Shown here piece by piece: positions 47,077-57,007 of a DNA stretch of 64,000 bases (its first letter is position 1; each line of letters opens with the position of its first letter). The position numbers and the translations under genes are program-made. The stretch covers positions 868,001 through 932,000 of the forward strand of contig NZ_CP038017.1 of NCBI RefSeq assembly GCF_012222825.1. Reading direction: 5' to 3'. The notes beneath the pieces were generated by a model. The model worked only from the letters and a program-made list of their open reading frames with translations, searched no databases and had not been told where the DNA came from. This DNA is from Allofrancisella frigidaquae. Its GTDB lineage: Bacteria; Pseudomonadota; Gammaproteobacteria; Francisellales; Francisellaceae.

Positions 47077-47508
47077 TTATTTATAAACCTCTTCTGCACG
47101 CTTACAAAACGCTTCTAACATCTTATTTGCTAAACCACGGAATACTGGACCAAGAGCTATTTCTACAAATTTATTTTCAAATGTAAATTCCATATCTAAA
47201 GAAACTTTACACGAATTTTCATCTTGTGGTTCAAAATTCCAATCACCTGTTAAAGTTTTAAAAGGACCACTTATTAGATTTAAATGAATATGTTGGTTTT
47301 TTACCATAGTGTTATGAGTTGCTAGATCTAATTTTGCAAATCCAGACTTTATTTTCAAAGAAGCTTTTGCTTGTGTTTCAGTTTGTTCAAAAATTTCAAC
47401 GTCATAGCACATTGGCAAAAATTGCGGATAGTTTTTGATATCATTCACCAAATCATACATTTGAGCAGCACTGTAATTTACAACAGCAAATTTATTAACC
47501 TTATTCAT
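47077..47508 (-). CDS. ratA: RatA/COQ10-like START-domain protein
   Basis: 143 residues of the polyketide-cyclase/START fold: AAQMYDLVNDIKNYPQFLPMC, TGDWNFEP, VSLDMEFTFENKFVEIALGPVF. In E. coli RatA was reported to bind 50S subunits; related proteins bind ubiquinone. It is divergent from smpB with 74 bases between, the conserved arrangement in gammaproteobacteria, and first in an operon with rnfH. Confidence 0.9.
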   Translation of the reverse strand: MNKVNKFAVVNYSAAQMYDLVNDIKNYPQFLPMCYDVEIFEQTETQAKASLKIKSGFAKLDLATHNTMVKNQHIHLNLISGPFKTLTGDWNFEPQDENSCKVSLDMEFTFENKFVEIALGPVFRGLANKMLEAFCKRAEEVYK

Positions 47509-47582
47509 TTATTTAATCTTTTACGTTTTGCTGATAATATATAGCATTACATTGTATATCTTTTACAAAAAATAATAAAGTT

Positions 47583-48056
47583 ATGAGTAAACATAAGGTT
47601 TCTTCAGCAACTATTGCTAAAAATAAAAAAGCCTTCCATGACTATACTATTCTAGAAAAATTTGAAGCTGGAATTGTACTTAAAGGTTGGGAAGTTAAAA
47701 GTATACGAGCTGGTAAAGTACAAATGGTCGATAGTCATGTGCATGTAAAACATGGTGAAGCTTGGCTTTTTAATTGTCTAATCACTCCTTTACTATCAGC
47801 CTCAACGCATATAACACCTGATGCAGCAGCAACACGTAAACTTTTACTTAATCGTCGTGAAATAGACAAAATCATGGGTAGAATTGAACAAAAAGGCTTT
47901 ACTTGTGTACCACTGGCGATGTATTGGAAAGGTCCTAGAGTAAAAGTAGAGATTGCCCTAGCTCAAGGTAAAAAAGTTCATGATAAGCGTCAAGCTCAAA
48001 AAGATAAAGATTGGGCACGTGAAAAAGATAGGCTATTTAAAAAGGTACATCGCTAA
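47583..48056 (+). CDS. smpB: SsrA-binding protein SmpB
   Basis: 157 residues, tmRNA partner for rescue of stalled ribosomes. [54 protein letters not shown] and the basic C-terminal tail [16 protein letters not shown] are diagnostic. No tmRNA gene was seen within the window. ttcA starts one base after the stop. Confidence 0.97.
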   Translation: MSKHKVSSATIAKNKKAFHDYTILEKFEAGIVLKGWEVKSIRAGKVQMVDSHVHVKHGEAWLFNCLITPLLSASTHITPDAAATRKLLLNRREIDKIMGRIEQKGFTCVPLAMYWKGPRVKVEIALAQGKKVHDKRQAQKDKDWAREKDRLFKKVHR

Positions 48057-48803
48057 ATGACAAAAACTGAAAAAAAATTACGTCATTATATTACTAAAGC
48101 TGTTGCTGATTTTGACCTTTTACAAAAAGGTGATAAAGTTATGCTTTGTCTGTCTGGAGGTAAGGACTCTTTTGGCCTATTGAAAGTTTTACATGGGCTA
48201 ATTGAAGATAAGACCTATGATATTGATCTTCACGTGTATACACTAGATCAATCTCAACCAGGGTGGGACGATAGTCAGCTTAGAAAATATCTTGATGATT
48301 TAGGTGTATCTTATGAAATCGAGACAAAAAACACTTACGGTGTAGTTGTTGATAAAGTACCAGAAGGTAAAACTTATTGTTCGCTCTGCTCTAGATTGCG
48401 TCGTGGCAATATCTATAGGTATGCAAAAGATAATAAAATGGATAAGGTGGTTTTGGGACACCACCGTGATGATTTAATCGAATCTTTGCTTATGTCGATA
48501 CTGTACCAAGGACAAATAAAATCAATGCCACCAAAGTTTGTAACTCAAGATGGTGAAAATACTGTTATTCGTCCAATGGTATTAGTTCAAGAACGTGATC
48601 TTATAGAATTTGCAAAAGAAGAAAATTTCCCAATAATTCCATGTAACCTCTGTGGTTCACAAGAAAATCTAAAGAGAAAGAAAGTCAAAAAACTTATCCA
48701 AGACTTAGCACATGAAAATCCTAAAGTACCAAGTAATATTTTAAACTCTCTTTCGAATGTTTTACCAAGTCATTTGATGGATAAAGATTTATTAAGTGAA
48801 TAA
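48057..48803 (+). CDS. ttcA: tRNA 2-thiocytidine biosynthesis protein TtcA
   Basis: 248 residues. PP-loop LCLSGGKDSFGLLKVL, the CSLCSRLRRG pair of cysteines that hold the [4Fe-4S] cluster, VVLGHHRDDLIESLLMSI and IPCNLCGSQENLKRKKVK. It puts 2-thiocytidine at position 32 of some tRNAs. It is placed directly behind smpB, so co-transcription is likely. Confidence 0.94.
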   Translation: MTKTEKKLRHYITKAVADFDLLQKGDKVMLCLSGGKDSFGLLKVLHGLIEDKTYDIDLHVYTLDQSQPGWDDSQLRKYLDDLGVSYEIETKNTYGVVVDKVPEGKTYCSLCSRLRRGNIYRYAKDNKMDKVVLGHHRDDLIESLLMSILYQGQIKSMPPKFVTQDGENTVIRPMVLVQERDLIEFAKEENFPIIPCNLCGSQENLKRKKVKKLIQDLAHENPKVPSNILNSLSNVLPSHLMDKDLLSE

Positions 48804-49276
48804 AAGTAATAAAAAAAATCATCTTTCCAACTTAATTCCTTTTTTTACTAAATCCTATTTTATTAGCTATTGCTGCTTCTAAGTATCCTAATTTAAGTAA
48901 ACTTTCTATATAATATCTATCTGAAAGAGTTAAATGTCTATGTGACATTTTTAGTTTCTGTTCGTTTATTTAAGTTCTTCTCAAACCTAATAAACTACAT
49001 CTGGAACTCTCTTTCAACTATTTCAAAACTTTCAGACTACAATCTAGCGCTAATAATAAAATGCCTTTTAAAATTTGTAATCCTGGATCTATACCTGAAA
49101 ACTAAGCTTCAGATAAACCAGCAAATATGCAAAAAAAGATTCTAATTATCAAAGATACTCTACGGACTGCTGGACTATGGCAAATGCCTGGAATGGTATT
49201 CTAACTAAACTATTTAAAATCACAAGTGTCATTTAATATGTTAGAATAATAAATATTAATAATTTTTATTGTTTTT
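48804..49276. other. 473-base gap with IS relic material
   Basis: Apart from the IS30-type transposase fragment at 48856-48948, this gap contains broken frames only. On the plus strand a piece near 49108-49204 reads MQKKILIIKDTLRTAGLWQ and ends MPGMVF-stop behind a stop codon at ~49090; I do not recognise it, but it looks like decayed coding DNA. The last ~60 bases are A+T-rich and form the xthA upstream region. Confidence 0.5.
48856..48948 (-). pseudogene. N-terminal fragment of an IS30-family transposase
   Basis: From the ATG at 48948 the minus strand encodes MSHRHLTLSDRYYIESLLK then LGYLEAAIANKIGFSK, followed by KRN-stop. This is the helix-turn-helix opening of IS30-type transposases (LT..ERY.I..LLK.G.....IA..IG.SKSTISREL). 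A few bases appear deleted after SK, since ELSWKD continues in another frame. The catalytic part is absent. Relic of an insertion between ttcA and xthA. Confidence 0.65.
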
Positions 49277-50065
49277 ATGAAAATAACAAGCTTTAACGCT
49301 AATGGAATTCGTGCTGCAACTAAAAAAGGCTTTTGGGGTTGGTTTAAAACTCAAAATATAGATTTTTTATGTATCCAAGAAACGAAAGCTCAATTTCATC
49401 AATTAGAATCTGACCCTACATACTTTCCTAAAGGATATTTTTACGATTATAAAGATGCTATAAAAAAAGGCTATAGTGGTGTAGCTATTTATGCTAAAAA
49501 GAAACCTATACGAGTAATCAAAGAAATCGGTATAGATTGGGCAGATGAAGAAGGAAGATATATTCAGTTTGACTATGAAAATTTTAGTATCGCAAGCTTG
49601 TATTTACCATCTGGCTCTAGTGGTGACGTGCGCCAAGAATATAAAATGCAATTTTTAGCAAAATACACACAAGTATTAAAACAGCAGATACAATCTGGAA
49701 GGGATTTTATAGTTTGTGGTGACTTTAATATAGTGCATAAAGAGATAGATATAAAAAACTGGAAATCTAACTATGGTAAAACTTCAGGAGTATTACCAGA
49801 AGAACAAGCATGGCTAGATCATATCTTTTATGATTTAGGTTGGGTAGATACTTTTAGGGTAATTAACCAAGAGCCGCTACAATATACTTGGTGGTCTAAT
49901 CGTGGACAAGCTAGAGCAAAAAATGTTGGCTGGAGGATTGACTACCATATCTCAACACCTACTTTAAAAGATAAAGTAATACCTCAATCAGATCATATCT
50001 ACAAAGAAAACTGGTTTTCTGACCATGCTCCAATTAGTATTTGTTATGATTATGAGGTTGAGTAA
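49277..50065 (+). CDS. xthA: Exodeoxyribonuclease III
   Basis: AP endonuclease and 3'-5' exonuclease, 262 residues. KITSFNANGIRAA, CIQETKAQ with the metal-binding Glu, GYSGVAIYAKK, CGDFNIVHKEIDI, WWSNRGQARAKNVGWRIDYH and SDHAPISI. Metal and catalytic residues are in place. The neighbouring small kinase gene starts 8 bases downstream. Confidence 0.95.
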   Translation: MKITSFNANGIRAATKKGFWGWFKTQNIDFLCIQETKAQFHQLESDPTYFPKGYFYDYKDAIKKGYSGVAIYAKKKPIRVIKEIGIDWADEEGRYIQFDYENFSIASLYLPSGSSGDVRQEYKMQFLAKYTQVLKQQIQSGRDFIVCGDFNIVHKEIDIKNWKSNYGKTSGVLPEEQAWLDHIFYDLGWVDTFRVINQEPLQYTWWSNRGQARAKNVGWRIDYHISTPTLKDKVIPQSDHIYKENWFSDHAPISICYDYEVE

Positions 50066-50073
50066 GAATCGTC

Positions 50074-50580
50074 ATGCCTTATGCTTATATTTTCTCAGGT
50101 TTGCCTGGTGTTGGAAAAACTACTTTAGCCAAAAATATAGCTAAATATATCAATGCGGTTTACTATAGAATAGATACTATAGAGCATTATTTAAAAAAAG
50201 AATATTCTGATAATTTAACAAAGCAAGGCTATGAATTAGCTTTTTTCTTAGCAAAAGAAAATTTAGAGTTAGGTAATAATGTTGTTATAGATTGTTGTAA
50301 TCCAGTTAATGAATCTAGAAAATTATGGAATAAATTGTCAGAATTAAATTTTACTGAAATAGTAAACATAGAAGTTTTATGTAGTGATAAACGAATTCAT
50401 AGAAATAGAGTAGAATTAAGGTTTGAAGAAAATAAAAATAAATACCCTTCTTGGCAAGACGTATTAGATAGAGAATATCAAGACTGGTCCGATAAAAAAG
50501 TAATTACAGTTGATACAGCTAATATGAAAATAGATGATTCTTTGGAACAATTAATAAAATTACTTAAAATAAAAGTATGA
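50074..50580 (+). CDS. P-loop kinase-like ATPase (AAA_33 type)
   Basis: 168 residues. Walker A GLPGVGKTTLAKNIA (9-23), YRIDTIEHYL where the Asp replaces the usual Walker-B-like DxxR start, VVIDCCNPVNESR, and a lid region HRNRVELRFEENKN. It resembles the zeta-toxin/chloramphenicol-phosphotransferase group of small kinases, which phosphorylate varied small molecules or nucleic-acid ends. No partner antitoxin is seen. It sits between xthA and gor with 8-9 base gaps, so probably one transcript. Confidence 0.75.
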   Translation: MPYAYIFSGLPGVGKTTLAKNIAKYINAVYYRIDTIEHYLKKEYSDNLTKQGYELAFFLAKENLELGNNVVIDCCNPVNESRKLWNKLSELNFTEIVNIEVLCSDKRIHRNRVELRFEENKNKYPSWQDVLDREYQDWSDKKVITVDTANMKIDDSLEQLIKLLKIKV

Positions 50581-50589
50581 GGAAAATAA

Positions 50590-51951
50590 ATGAAAAACAA
50601 TCACTTTGATGTAATAAGTTTAGGTGGTGGCTCAGGTGGTATAGCTTCTGCTGTACAGGCTGCTAAATTTGGTAAAAAAGTTGCAATCATAGAAAAACGT
50701 GAGCTTGGTGGCACTTGTGTAAATAGAGGTTGTGTGCCTAAAAAAGCTATGTGGTATGGCGGCATGCTTGCTGAGCAATTTAAGCATGATGTTGCTGGCT
50801 ACGGCTTTGATGTTGAAGTTAAAGGTTTCAATTGGGCTACCTTGAAAGAAAAAAGAGCTAAATATATCGGTAATATTCATGGTTTTTATAACAGACTTTT
50901 AGATAAATGGAATATCATCCATTTTAATAATTGGGGCAAATTTAAAAATAATAAAACAATCATCTTAGATGATGGCACGGAATTAACAGCTGATAATATT
51001 TTCATCTCACCAGGTGCTTATCCTATTGTACCTAAAAACATACCTGGTTCTGAATTTGGTATTACTTCAGATGAATTCTTTGAACTAGGAGATACCCCTA
51101 AAAAAGCTGTGATCGTTGGTGGTGGTTACATTGGTGTTGAGATTGCTGGAGTGTTAAATGCTCATGGTACTGATGTAACGCTAATATGTCGTAGAGAAAA
51201 ACCCCTTATGGATTTTGATGATGATATTAGTAATACTCTAGTTGAATGTATGGAAATGACTGGTTTAAAACTTATGAACCATACAAATATCACTAAAGTT
51301 GAAAAAACTGGTGATGCCCTGAAAATAACTACAGATAAAAGTGGTATTTTAGAAAATGTTGATACTTTAATATGGGCGACAGGGCGCGCGCCAAACACTC
51401 ATAATATGGGTATTGAAAACACTGATATTGAAATTACAACTAAAGGTGTAATTCCAGCTAATCAATGGCAAGAGACAAATGTTAAAGGTATCTATTCCTT
51501 AGGTGATGCTTCTGGTGGCGCTCAGCTAACACCTGTAGCAATTGCTTGCGGTCGTAGGTTAGCACGTAGGCTTTTTAATGGCGAAGAAGGACTTAAACCT
51601 AAACTTGAGTATATACCAACAGTTGTTTTCTCCCACCCTGCTATCGGTACTGTCGGCTTATCTGAAAAAGATGCTAAAGAAAAATATGGTGAAGAAAATG
51701 TAAAAGTCTATAAGAGTCGTTTTACAGCTTTATATTGTGCAATATCTGGTCATAGAATGCCTACAGTGATGAAGTTAGTTGTAACTGGTGAAAATGAAAA
51801 AGTTATTGGCTGTCATATGATAGGTTTAAATGTCGATGAAATACTACAAGGGTTTGCAGTAGCTATCAACATGGGTGCTACTAAACGCGATTTTGACGAT
51901 ACTATAGCTATCCACCCTACTAGCTCCGAGGAGCTTGTAACTTTAGTTTAA
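50590..51951 (+). CDS. gor: Glutathione reductase
   Basis: 453-residue flavoprotein that reduces glutathione disulfide with NADPH, partnering GshB. FAD motif [17 protein letters not shown], redox pair [16 protein letters not shown] (~41-56), NADPH motif [13 protein letters not shown] with downstream RR-type residues in ICRREKPL, and the C-terminal His-Glu in [21 protein letters not shown] site precedes the ATG. Confidence 0.93.
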   Translation: MKNNHFDVISLGGGSGGIASAVQAAKFGKKVAIIEKRELGGTCVNRGCVPKKAMWYGGMLAEQFKHDVAGYGFDVEVKGFNWATLKEKRAKYIGNIHGFYNRLLDKWNIIHFNNWGKFKNNKTIILDDGTELTADNIFISPGAYPIVPKNIPGSEFGITSDEFFELGDTPKKAVIVGGGYIGVEIAGVLNAHGTDVTLICRREKPLMDFDDDISNTLVECMEMTGLKLMNHTNITKVEKTGDALKITTDKSGILENVDTLIWATGRAPNTHNMGIENTDIEITTKGVIPANQWQETNVKGIYSLGDASGGAQLTPVAIACGRRLARRLFNGEEGLKPKLEYIPTVVFSHPAIGTVGLSEKDAKEKYGEENVKVYKSRFTALYCAISGHRMPTVMKLVVTGENEKVIGCHMIGLNVDEILQGFAVAINMGATKRDFDDTIAIHPTSSEELVTLV

Positions 51952-52006
51952 TAAAATTTCTGATGTTTTTTTATAACATAATAATGTCATTCTATTTGAA
52001 AGGCGG

Positions 52007-52825
52007 CTAAAGATTTCTAAGCCATTCTGGCGATTGGTTTTTTTCACAAATTTCACCATACTCACAAATTGTTGCCACATCTATTGGGTAAAATGTTATA
52101 GTTTTACTTAAATTACATACTTGGTATAACACATTCTGTGAATTAAAAATAGTACCCCCAGGCGAACAAAAATCTTGCTGAAATAACCCCATTTTTTTTA
52201 TAAGCCACGTATGAGAAGCTCGCAATAATTCGGATTTCAAATCTAATTCAACGTTGTTATGTCCTAAAATATTAATAGTAGTTCCTGGCACTTCTGGGTA
52301 ATATGCTGCATAAGGGAAATAAAACGCAACATCATAACCAGTTCCTTTATATATTTTGTTCCATAAATTAACGTGTGACATCTTGTCAGAATGTTTCTTA
52401 TAAAAAATAAATTTATCACAAACTAAGACTTTTACTGTGCCGGTCATACCACCACACTTTCCTTTAAATTCCTCTGTAAATTCAGTAGATTTTAAGTCTT
52501 GGTACTTAGTTGTATATGGATCTTTAACTATATAGGTACCTACTTTAAACAAATGTCCTTTTTGGTCATATTGATTCAAAGCACCGCAATGGGTAACCAT
52601 CCCTTTTTGTAGAGCATTTTCATTTAAAGAAGATTCTTTAGTTAGGATTAATGGTTTATAAACCGTAGCGTTGAGGTTAGCGTCAGGTTTCGGGTTAAAC
52701 TCCTTAACTTGAATCGTATAAATTTTAGTTGACCCACATCTATAACAAGAATCTCTTCTTAAATCAGAAAAAACAGATAGTGAATTCCATTTAGCTCCAC
52801 AACTATGGCATTTGGTTATTTTCAT
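52007..52825 (-). CDS. Orphan protein with N-terminal zinc ribbon
   Basis: 272 residues that I do not recognise. Residues 4-40 contain CHSCG and CYRCG, a four-cysteine zinc-ribbon arrangement. The rest is rich in Tyr, Asn and Lys with five or six further cysteines and no signal peptide. It is convergent with gor and stands alone, 193 bases from the POT transporter. The zinc ribbon suggests nucleic-acid or protein contact. Probably lineage-specific. Confidence 0.5.
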   Translation of the reverse strand: MKITKCHSCGAKWNSLSVFSDLRRDSCYRCGSTKIYTIQVKEFNPKPDANLNATVYKPLILTKESSLNENALQKGMVTHCGALNQYDQKGHLFKVGTYIVKDPYTTKYQDLKSTEFTEEFKGKCGGMTGTVKVLVCDKFIFYKKHSDKMSHVNLWNKIYKGTGYDVAFYFPYAAYYPEVPGTTINILGHNNVELDLKSELLRASHTWLIKKMGLFQQDFCSPGGTIFNSQNVLYQVCNLSKTITFYPIDVATICEYGEICEKNQSPEWLRNL

Positions 52826-53018
52826 AAATACAACCTAACTATTTTAATCCCGCTCTAATTGATATTATATCTCTGTACCAGTCCTATACAAGAATTTTTG
52901 CCCTATTATGATATTATTTCTCTATTTAGAGGTTTCAGATAATATATATGTTTAAAATACTAGTTTTAAGATTATCTCTGATTCGCTCTTAGAAGATTAG
53001 AAATTTATTTGAGAAAAT

Positions 53019-54446
53019 TTATTTCATTTTTCTTATAACTAGGGCTATGACAGCCCATAATACAACCATACAAACAAGCACTATAGTTATATTAATGAAT
53101 AAATTCTCAAACAAATGAGCTTGTGTTACTAAATCAACTTGGTTTTCAACATTTTTAAAAGCTGCCATATCAGCAACTTTTGCCCCAATAAAGCCAGCTA
53201 TACTACCTGTAAATAGCATATATATAGCTGCTAAGAAACTCGTATTGTGTGAACTATCAATCGATGTAATTTCTGATAAAGCAATAGGATCTATAAATAA
53301 CTCAGATATTCCTAAAGCCATTATTCCTATTATTATCCATATTACAGAGGCCTTACCATAAATAGTAGCTTCTTTTGCTGCTAAAATAAGCAATACAAAA
53401 CAAATAAGCTGAAATATAAAACCAAACATAAATTTGACCATACGTCCAAAATCACTATCTAAAGCTTTATATACTTTCCAGATCCAAGCTACTACTGCTC
53501 CCCCTATAATAATAGAAAAAGCATTAATAGATGCAGCTGCACTAGCTGGAAAATTATAACCGAATACGGCTGTATTAACATTTCTCTCTATAAATAATTC
53601 TACTGAGGTAAAAATCTGTTCATCAAATACCCAGAACAATATCCCAAACATTACAAATGGTATTAATAACATTAGTCTTTTACGTGTATGTTTGTCTGCG
53701 CTATAGCATATCTTTATAAACCATAGTGTACTTGCTACAGTTACTACAAATATCAAATAACTTTCAAAATGATACTCTAGTGCAAAGTAGCAAAGTAAAA
53801 TAATAGCTGCTGATATAAAGAATGTGTCTATAGTTTTTCTTCGTAAAGATGCTTTAACATTACTAGGGCAAGGAATATATTTATTACCAGATAAAAAGAT
53901 TATAATCCCTATAATCATTCCTATACCAGCTAAGCCAAACCCATAATCCCAACCATAGACTTCGGCGACTACGCCACAAGTTAAAGGAGCTATAAAACTT
54001 CCTATATTTCCGCCTAAATATAAAAGTGTAAAAGCAGAGTCTCTTTTAGGATCATCTTTTGCATAAAGTTGTCCGACTAAACAAGGAACATTACTTTTAA
54101 AATAACCATAACCACATATAATAAATGCCATGCCTAAAAAAAGTAAGCTTTCGCCATCTATCCCTATTATAATATGACCACAAGACATTAAAATAGCACC
54201 TATAACTACAGTACGTTTAAACCCTAAAAATTTATCGGCTAAAACCCCACCAAAAATAGGGGTCAAGTATACTAGTGCTACAAAAGATCCATATATAGAG
54301 TAAGACATATTATCTGTAAGTAGTAGTTTTTTAGTCAGATAAAGGATCAAAAGAGCTCTCATTCCATAAAAGCTAAAATACTCCCACATATATATAGCCA
54401 TTATATACCAGAGTGCTTTGGGGTGTTTAGATGAAATATTTTGCAT
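53019..54446 (-). CDS. POT/PTR2-family peptide transporter
   Basis: 475 residues with ~14 hydrophobic segments. The N-terminal MWEYFSFYGMRALLILYLTKKL corresponds to the family's ExxERFxYYG helix, then GGVLADKFLGFKRTVVIGAIL and FTLLYLGGNIGSFIAPLTCG. It should move di/tripeptides with protons into the cell. The ExxER motif is altered (only the Glu at the E of WEYF is kept), so substrate preference may differ. Monocistronic. Confidence 0.87.
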   Translation of the reverse strand: MQNISSKHPKALWYIMAIYMWEYFSFYGMRALLILYLTKKLLLTDNMSYSIYGSFVALVYLTPIFGGVLADKFLGFKRTVVIGAILMSCGHIIIGIDGESLLFLGMAFIICGYGYFKSNVPCLVGQLYAKDDPKRDSAFTLLYLGGNIGSFIAPLTCGVVAEVYGWDYGFGLAGIGMIIGIIIFLSGNKYIPCPSNVKASLRRKTIDTFFISAAIILLCYFALEYHFESYLIFVVTVASTLWFIKICYSADKHTRKRLMLLIPFVMFGILFWVFDEQIFTSVELFIERNVNTAVFGYNFPASAAASINAFSIIIGGAVVAWIWKVYKALDSDFGRMVKFMFGFIFQLICFVLLILAAKEATIYGKASVIWIIIGIMALGISELFIDPIALSEITSIDSSHNTSFLAAIYMLFTGSIAGFIGAKVADMAAFKNVENQVDLVTQAHLFENLFINITIVLVCMVVLWAVIALVIRKMK

Positions 54447-54609
54447 GTGTAGGTACTTTTTTAAAAAAATAATTATAAAGTTTATACAAAAAAACTTACT
54501 GAAAAAAGTTATTTTTTAACTATTTCCATTATTGATTTAATTTAATGCCTAAGTTAGGAGTATTAAATCAGCTGAGAAATGTTTAAAAGCTTATTTCGTA
54601 ATCATTTGA

Positions 54610-54807
54610 TTAACTTTCAAACTCATCTATAAATTTCTGAGCCGCATCAATTCTCTCTTTACACAGCTTATAGCTCTTTGATGCTTGTTCAAGTATGGAT
54701 GCTAATTCATCAAGTAATGCTGGAGTATCTTGACTATCCTGTAATTTTTCATTTATCTGTTCTAAGATTTCGTAGTTTTTTGCAAATTTTTTACTCTGTG
54801 TTGCCAT
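54610..54807 (-). CDS. xseB: Exodeoxyribonuclease VII small subunit
   Basis: 65 residues, helical, with the family pattern FAKNYEILEQINEKL and a second helix around ALLDELASILEQASKSYKLCKERI. It begins inside the 3' end of xseA (17-base overlap), the standard arrangement, and packs along the large subunit. Confidence 0.9.
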   Translation of the reverse strand: MATQSKKFAKNYEILEQINEKLQDSQDTPALLDELASILEQASKSYKLCKERIDAAQKFIDEFES

Positions 54808-56182
54808 CTTTTTTTACCTCTACATTAACTCTGCCATCATGGTAAATAACCTCAAAATCTATTTGGCTTTGAGCTTGCTCTTTGGTTGTTATATATTTGC
54901 CATCCATAGCCTTTGTAAGGCTAAATCCTCGTTTTAATGTCGATTGTATTGATAAGGATAATATTTGCTTATACAAATATTCGCTAGATTTGTTATAAAA
55001 GCTTAAATAATGCTTGGAGTTTTGTACAGACTGATTATAGTACTCATCTATTTTATAGCCATAATATTTAATGGAATTTTTAGTATTTGAAACTAATGTT
55101 TTGTATTGAGTATCAAGTGACTGACTATATAGTTTAATCACCCCTTTTGACGTAGCTAAAGTATTTTTATAATTGTGGTGTACTGTTTGTTCTATATACT
55201 GCAAATAATGGTTTAGCTTTGTTCTCAAACTAATGTATAAAGTATCTAATTCACTATTTTTTTGTTTTGCCAAGGCTCTTGTAATCCCGACTATAGAATC
55301 ATAGTTGTATTTTGCTTGAGTTGCATTATCAATTATAGATCTAGTAATAAAATTAATAACCTTTGATGGTGTGTCAAACCGTTTAGTACAAATATCATCT
55401 AAAACTGTGCTATCTCGTTCATGTCCTATACCAACCATTACAGGTAATGTGCTATTACATACATTTTCTGCTAATAAAATGTTATTAAACCAATCTAGAT
55501 CTGCTTGAGAACCACCGCCACGGATAAGTACTATAGTGTCATATTTATTAGAATTATTTGTTATTTCATCAAAAGCTTTAGATACGCTAACAGCACAATC
55601 CTTACCTTGCATTTTTGCTTCATAAATATCAAACTCACATAACTTCAAACTTTGTAACTTATCGGCTTCTTCAAAAAAATCTCCCTTACCTGCCGCTGTC
55701 AGACTAGTTATAACAGCTATATTTGTAAAATCTTTTGGTAATTGAAGTTTTTTATTTTTATCTAAAATACCCTTTTTTGCTAGTTGCTCTAAGATTTCTA
55801 ATTTACGAGCTTGCCTATCTCCTAAAGTATAGCTTGGATCTATATCAATAATATTTAAGCTAAGCCCAAAACTTATATGGTAGCTAACAGCAACTTTCAG
55901 CAGTACCTTCATATCAGGTCTTAATAGTTCACCAGTTACAGCACTAAATTTGTTATTAACATAGCCAGCTATATTTGCCCAACAATTGCACCTGATTTTA
56001 GCTACTGGATATTTACTTACACCGTCATGCTCAATAAGTTCGCCATAATAGTGCTTACCAGATGCTCGCCACTCTGATAGTTCAGCCACTACCCAAAAAC
56101 CATCATGGCCGAAACTTATTTCTATAGTGCTTTTTATCAGTTCTAAGAACTCACTTAGTTTTAGAGACTCTTGCATTTTCAA
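54791..56182 (-). CDS. xseA: Exodeoxyribonuclease VII large subunit
   Basis: 463 residues. OB domain (SLKLSEFLELIKSTIE, FWVVAELSEWRASGKHYYGEL), then the nuclease domain with IAVITSLTAAGKGDFFE, DTIVLIRGGGSQADLDWFN, PVMVGIGHERDSTVLDDICTKRF and PSKVINFI, then a coiled region and LKRGFSLTKAMDGKYI. It degrades single-stranded DNA with XseB. A long, charged helical stretch covers ~300-410. Confidence 0.95.
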   Translation of the reverse strand: MKMQESLKLSEFLELIKSTIEISFGHDGFWVVAELSEWRASGKHYYGELIEHDGVSKYPVAKIRCNCWANIAGYVNNKFSAVTGELLRPDMKVLLKVAVSYHISFGLSLNIIDIDPSYTLGDRQARKLEILEQLAKKGILDKNKKLQLPKDFTNIAVITSLTAAGKGDFFEEADKLQSLKLCEFDIYEAKMQGKDCAVSVSKAFDEITNNSNKYDTIVLIRGGGSQADLDWFNNILLAENVCNSTLPVMVGIGHERDSTVLDDICTKRFDTPSKVINFITRSIIDNATQAKYNYDSIVGITRALAKQKNSELDTLYISLRTKLNHYLQYIEQTVHHNYKNTLATSKGVIKLYSQSLDTQYKTLVSNTKNSIKYYGYKIDEYYNQSVQNSKHYLSFYNKSSEYLYKQILSLSIQSTLKRGFSLTKAMDGKYITTKEQAQSQIDFEVIYHDGRVNVEVKKDGNTE

Positions 56183-56280
56183 CCAACTAAGTTTTTTTAA
56201 CTATCTAGATTTTTACACTTCTATAATAAATAAACAAGAAAGTTTGAAGTGTTTTATCTAATGCTACAGAAAATACGCTA

Positions 56281-56298
56281 AGTAAAGAAAACTTTACT
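56281..56298 (-). terminator. Hairpin downstream of ppa
   Basis: AGTAAAG and CTTTACT form a perfect 7-bp stem around four bases, 26 bases beyond the ppa stop on the minus strand. There is no strong T run, so this is only a possible terminator or 3' stabilising stem. Confidence 0.4.
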
Positions 56299-56323
56299 AG
56301 AAATAGTATAATATTATTTTTAT

Positions 56324-56845
56324 TTACTTATAGTTTTTGACAGATTTTTCGATCTCTTTTTTAGCAAAAGCTGCGTTATCCCAACCTTCTACTTTTACCC
56401 ATTTACCAGAATCTAAATCTTTATAATGAGTAAAGAAATGCTCTATTCTTTGCTTTAATGTTTCAGGTAGATCCTCTACATCATTGATATGATCATACTC
56501 TTTAGTTAACTTAGAGCTTGGTACAGCGACTATTTTAGCATCTACTCCACCATCATCTTCCATTTTAAAAACACCTACTGCTCTACAGTTAATCACGCAA
56601 CCTACTACTAACGGATAAGGAGCTAAAACAAGCACATCTATTGGATCGCCGTCATCATATAATGTATTTGGTACAAAACCATAGTTACAAGGGTACCTCA
56701 TAGTAGAAGACATAAATCTATCTACTACTATCATATTAGTATCTTTGCAAAATTCATATTTAATAGGGTCACTATCTTGAGGTATCTCAATAACAACATT
56801 AAAATCATTCGGGACATCTTTTCCACAAGGTATATTTTTAATCAT
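56324..56845 (-). CDS. ppa: Inorganic pyrophosphatase (family I)
   Basis: 173 residues, hexameric type. [37 protein letters not shown], the metal-binding [15 protein letters not shown], and [33 protein letters not shown]. All catalytic Asp residues are in place. It hydrolyses pyrophosphate from biosynthetic reactions. Monocistronic. Confidence 0.97.
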   Translation of the reverse strand: MIKNIPCGKDVPNDFNVVIEIPQDSDPIKYEFCKDTNMIVVDRFMSSTMRYPCNYGFVPNTLYDDGDPIDVLVLAPYPLVVGCVINCRAVGVFKMEDDGGVDAKIVAVPSSKLTKEYDHINDVEDLPETLKQRIEHFFTHYKDLDSGKWVKVEGWDNAAFAKKEIEKSVKNYK

Positions 56846-57007
56846 CGTGAATTACTCCTATATAATTTTCACCGATTTGACATAAATATTTCATAAACCC
56901 CAGTCTACCACAAAAACCTTTGTATTTATAATACATAAATATTAAAATACTAAAAGAACTTTTAAATTTAGACACTATACTTTAAGCAGTAAAGGAAGGA
57001 ATAACAA

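Noticed and set aside
46763..47086. Plus-strand frame opposite rnfH
   Set aside because: rnfH on the other strand has clear family motifs and operon context; this is its shadow.
48942..49145. 67-codon plus-strand frame in the ttcA-xthA gap
   Set aside because: It runs antisense into the IS30 transposase fragment and resembles no protein; likely chance in decayed DNA.
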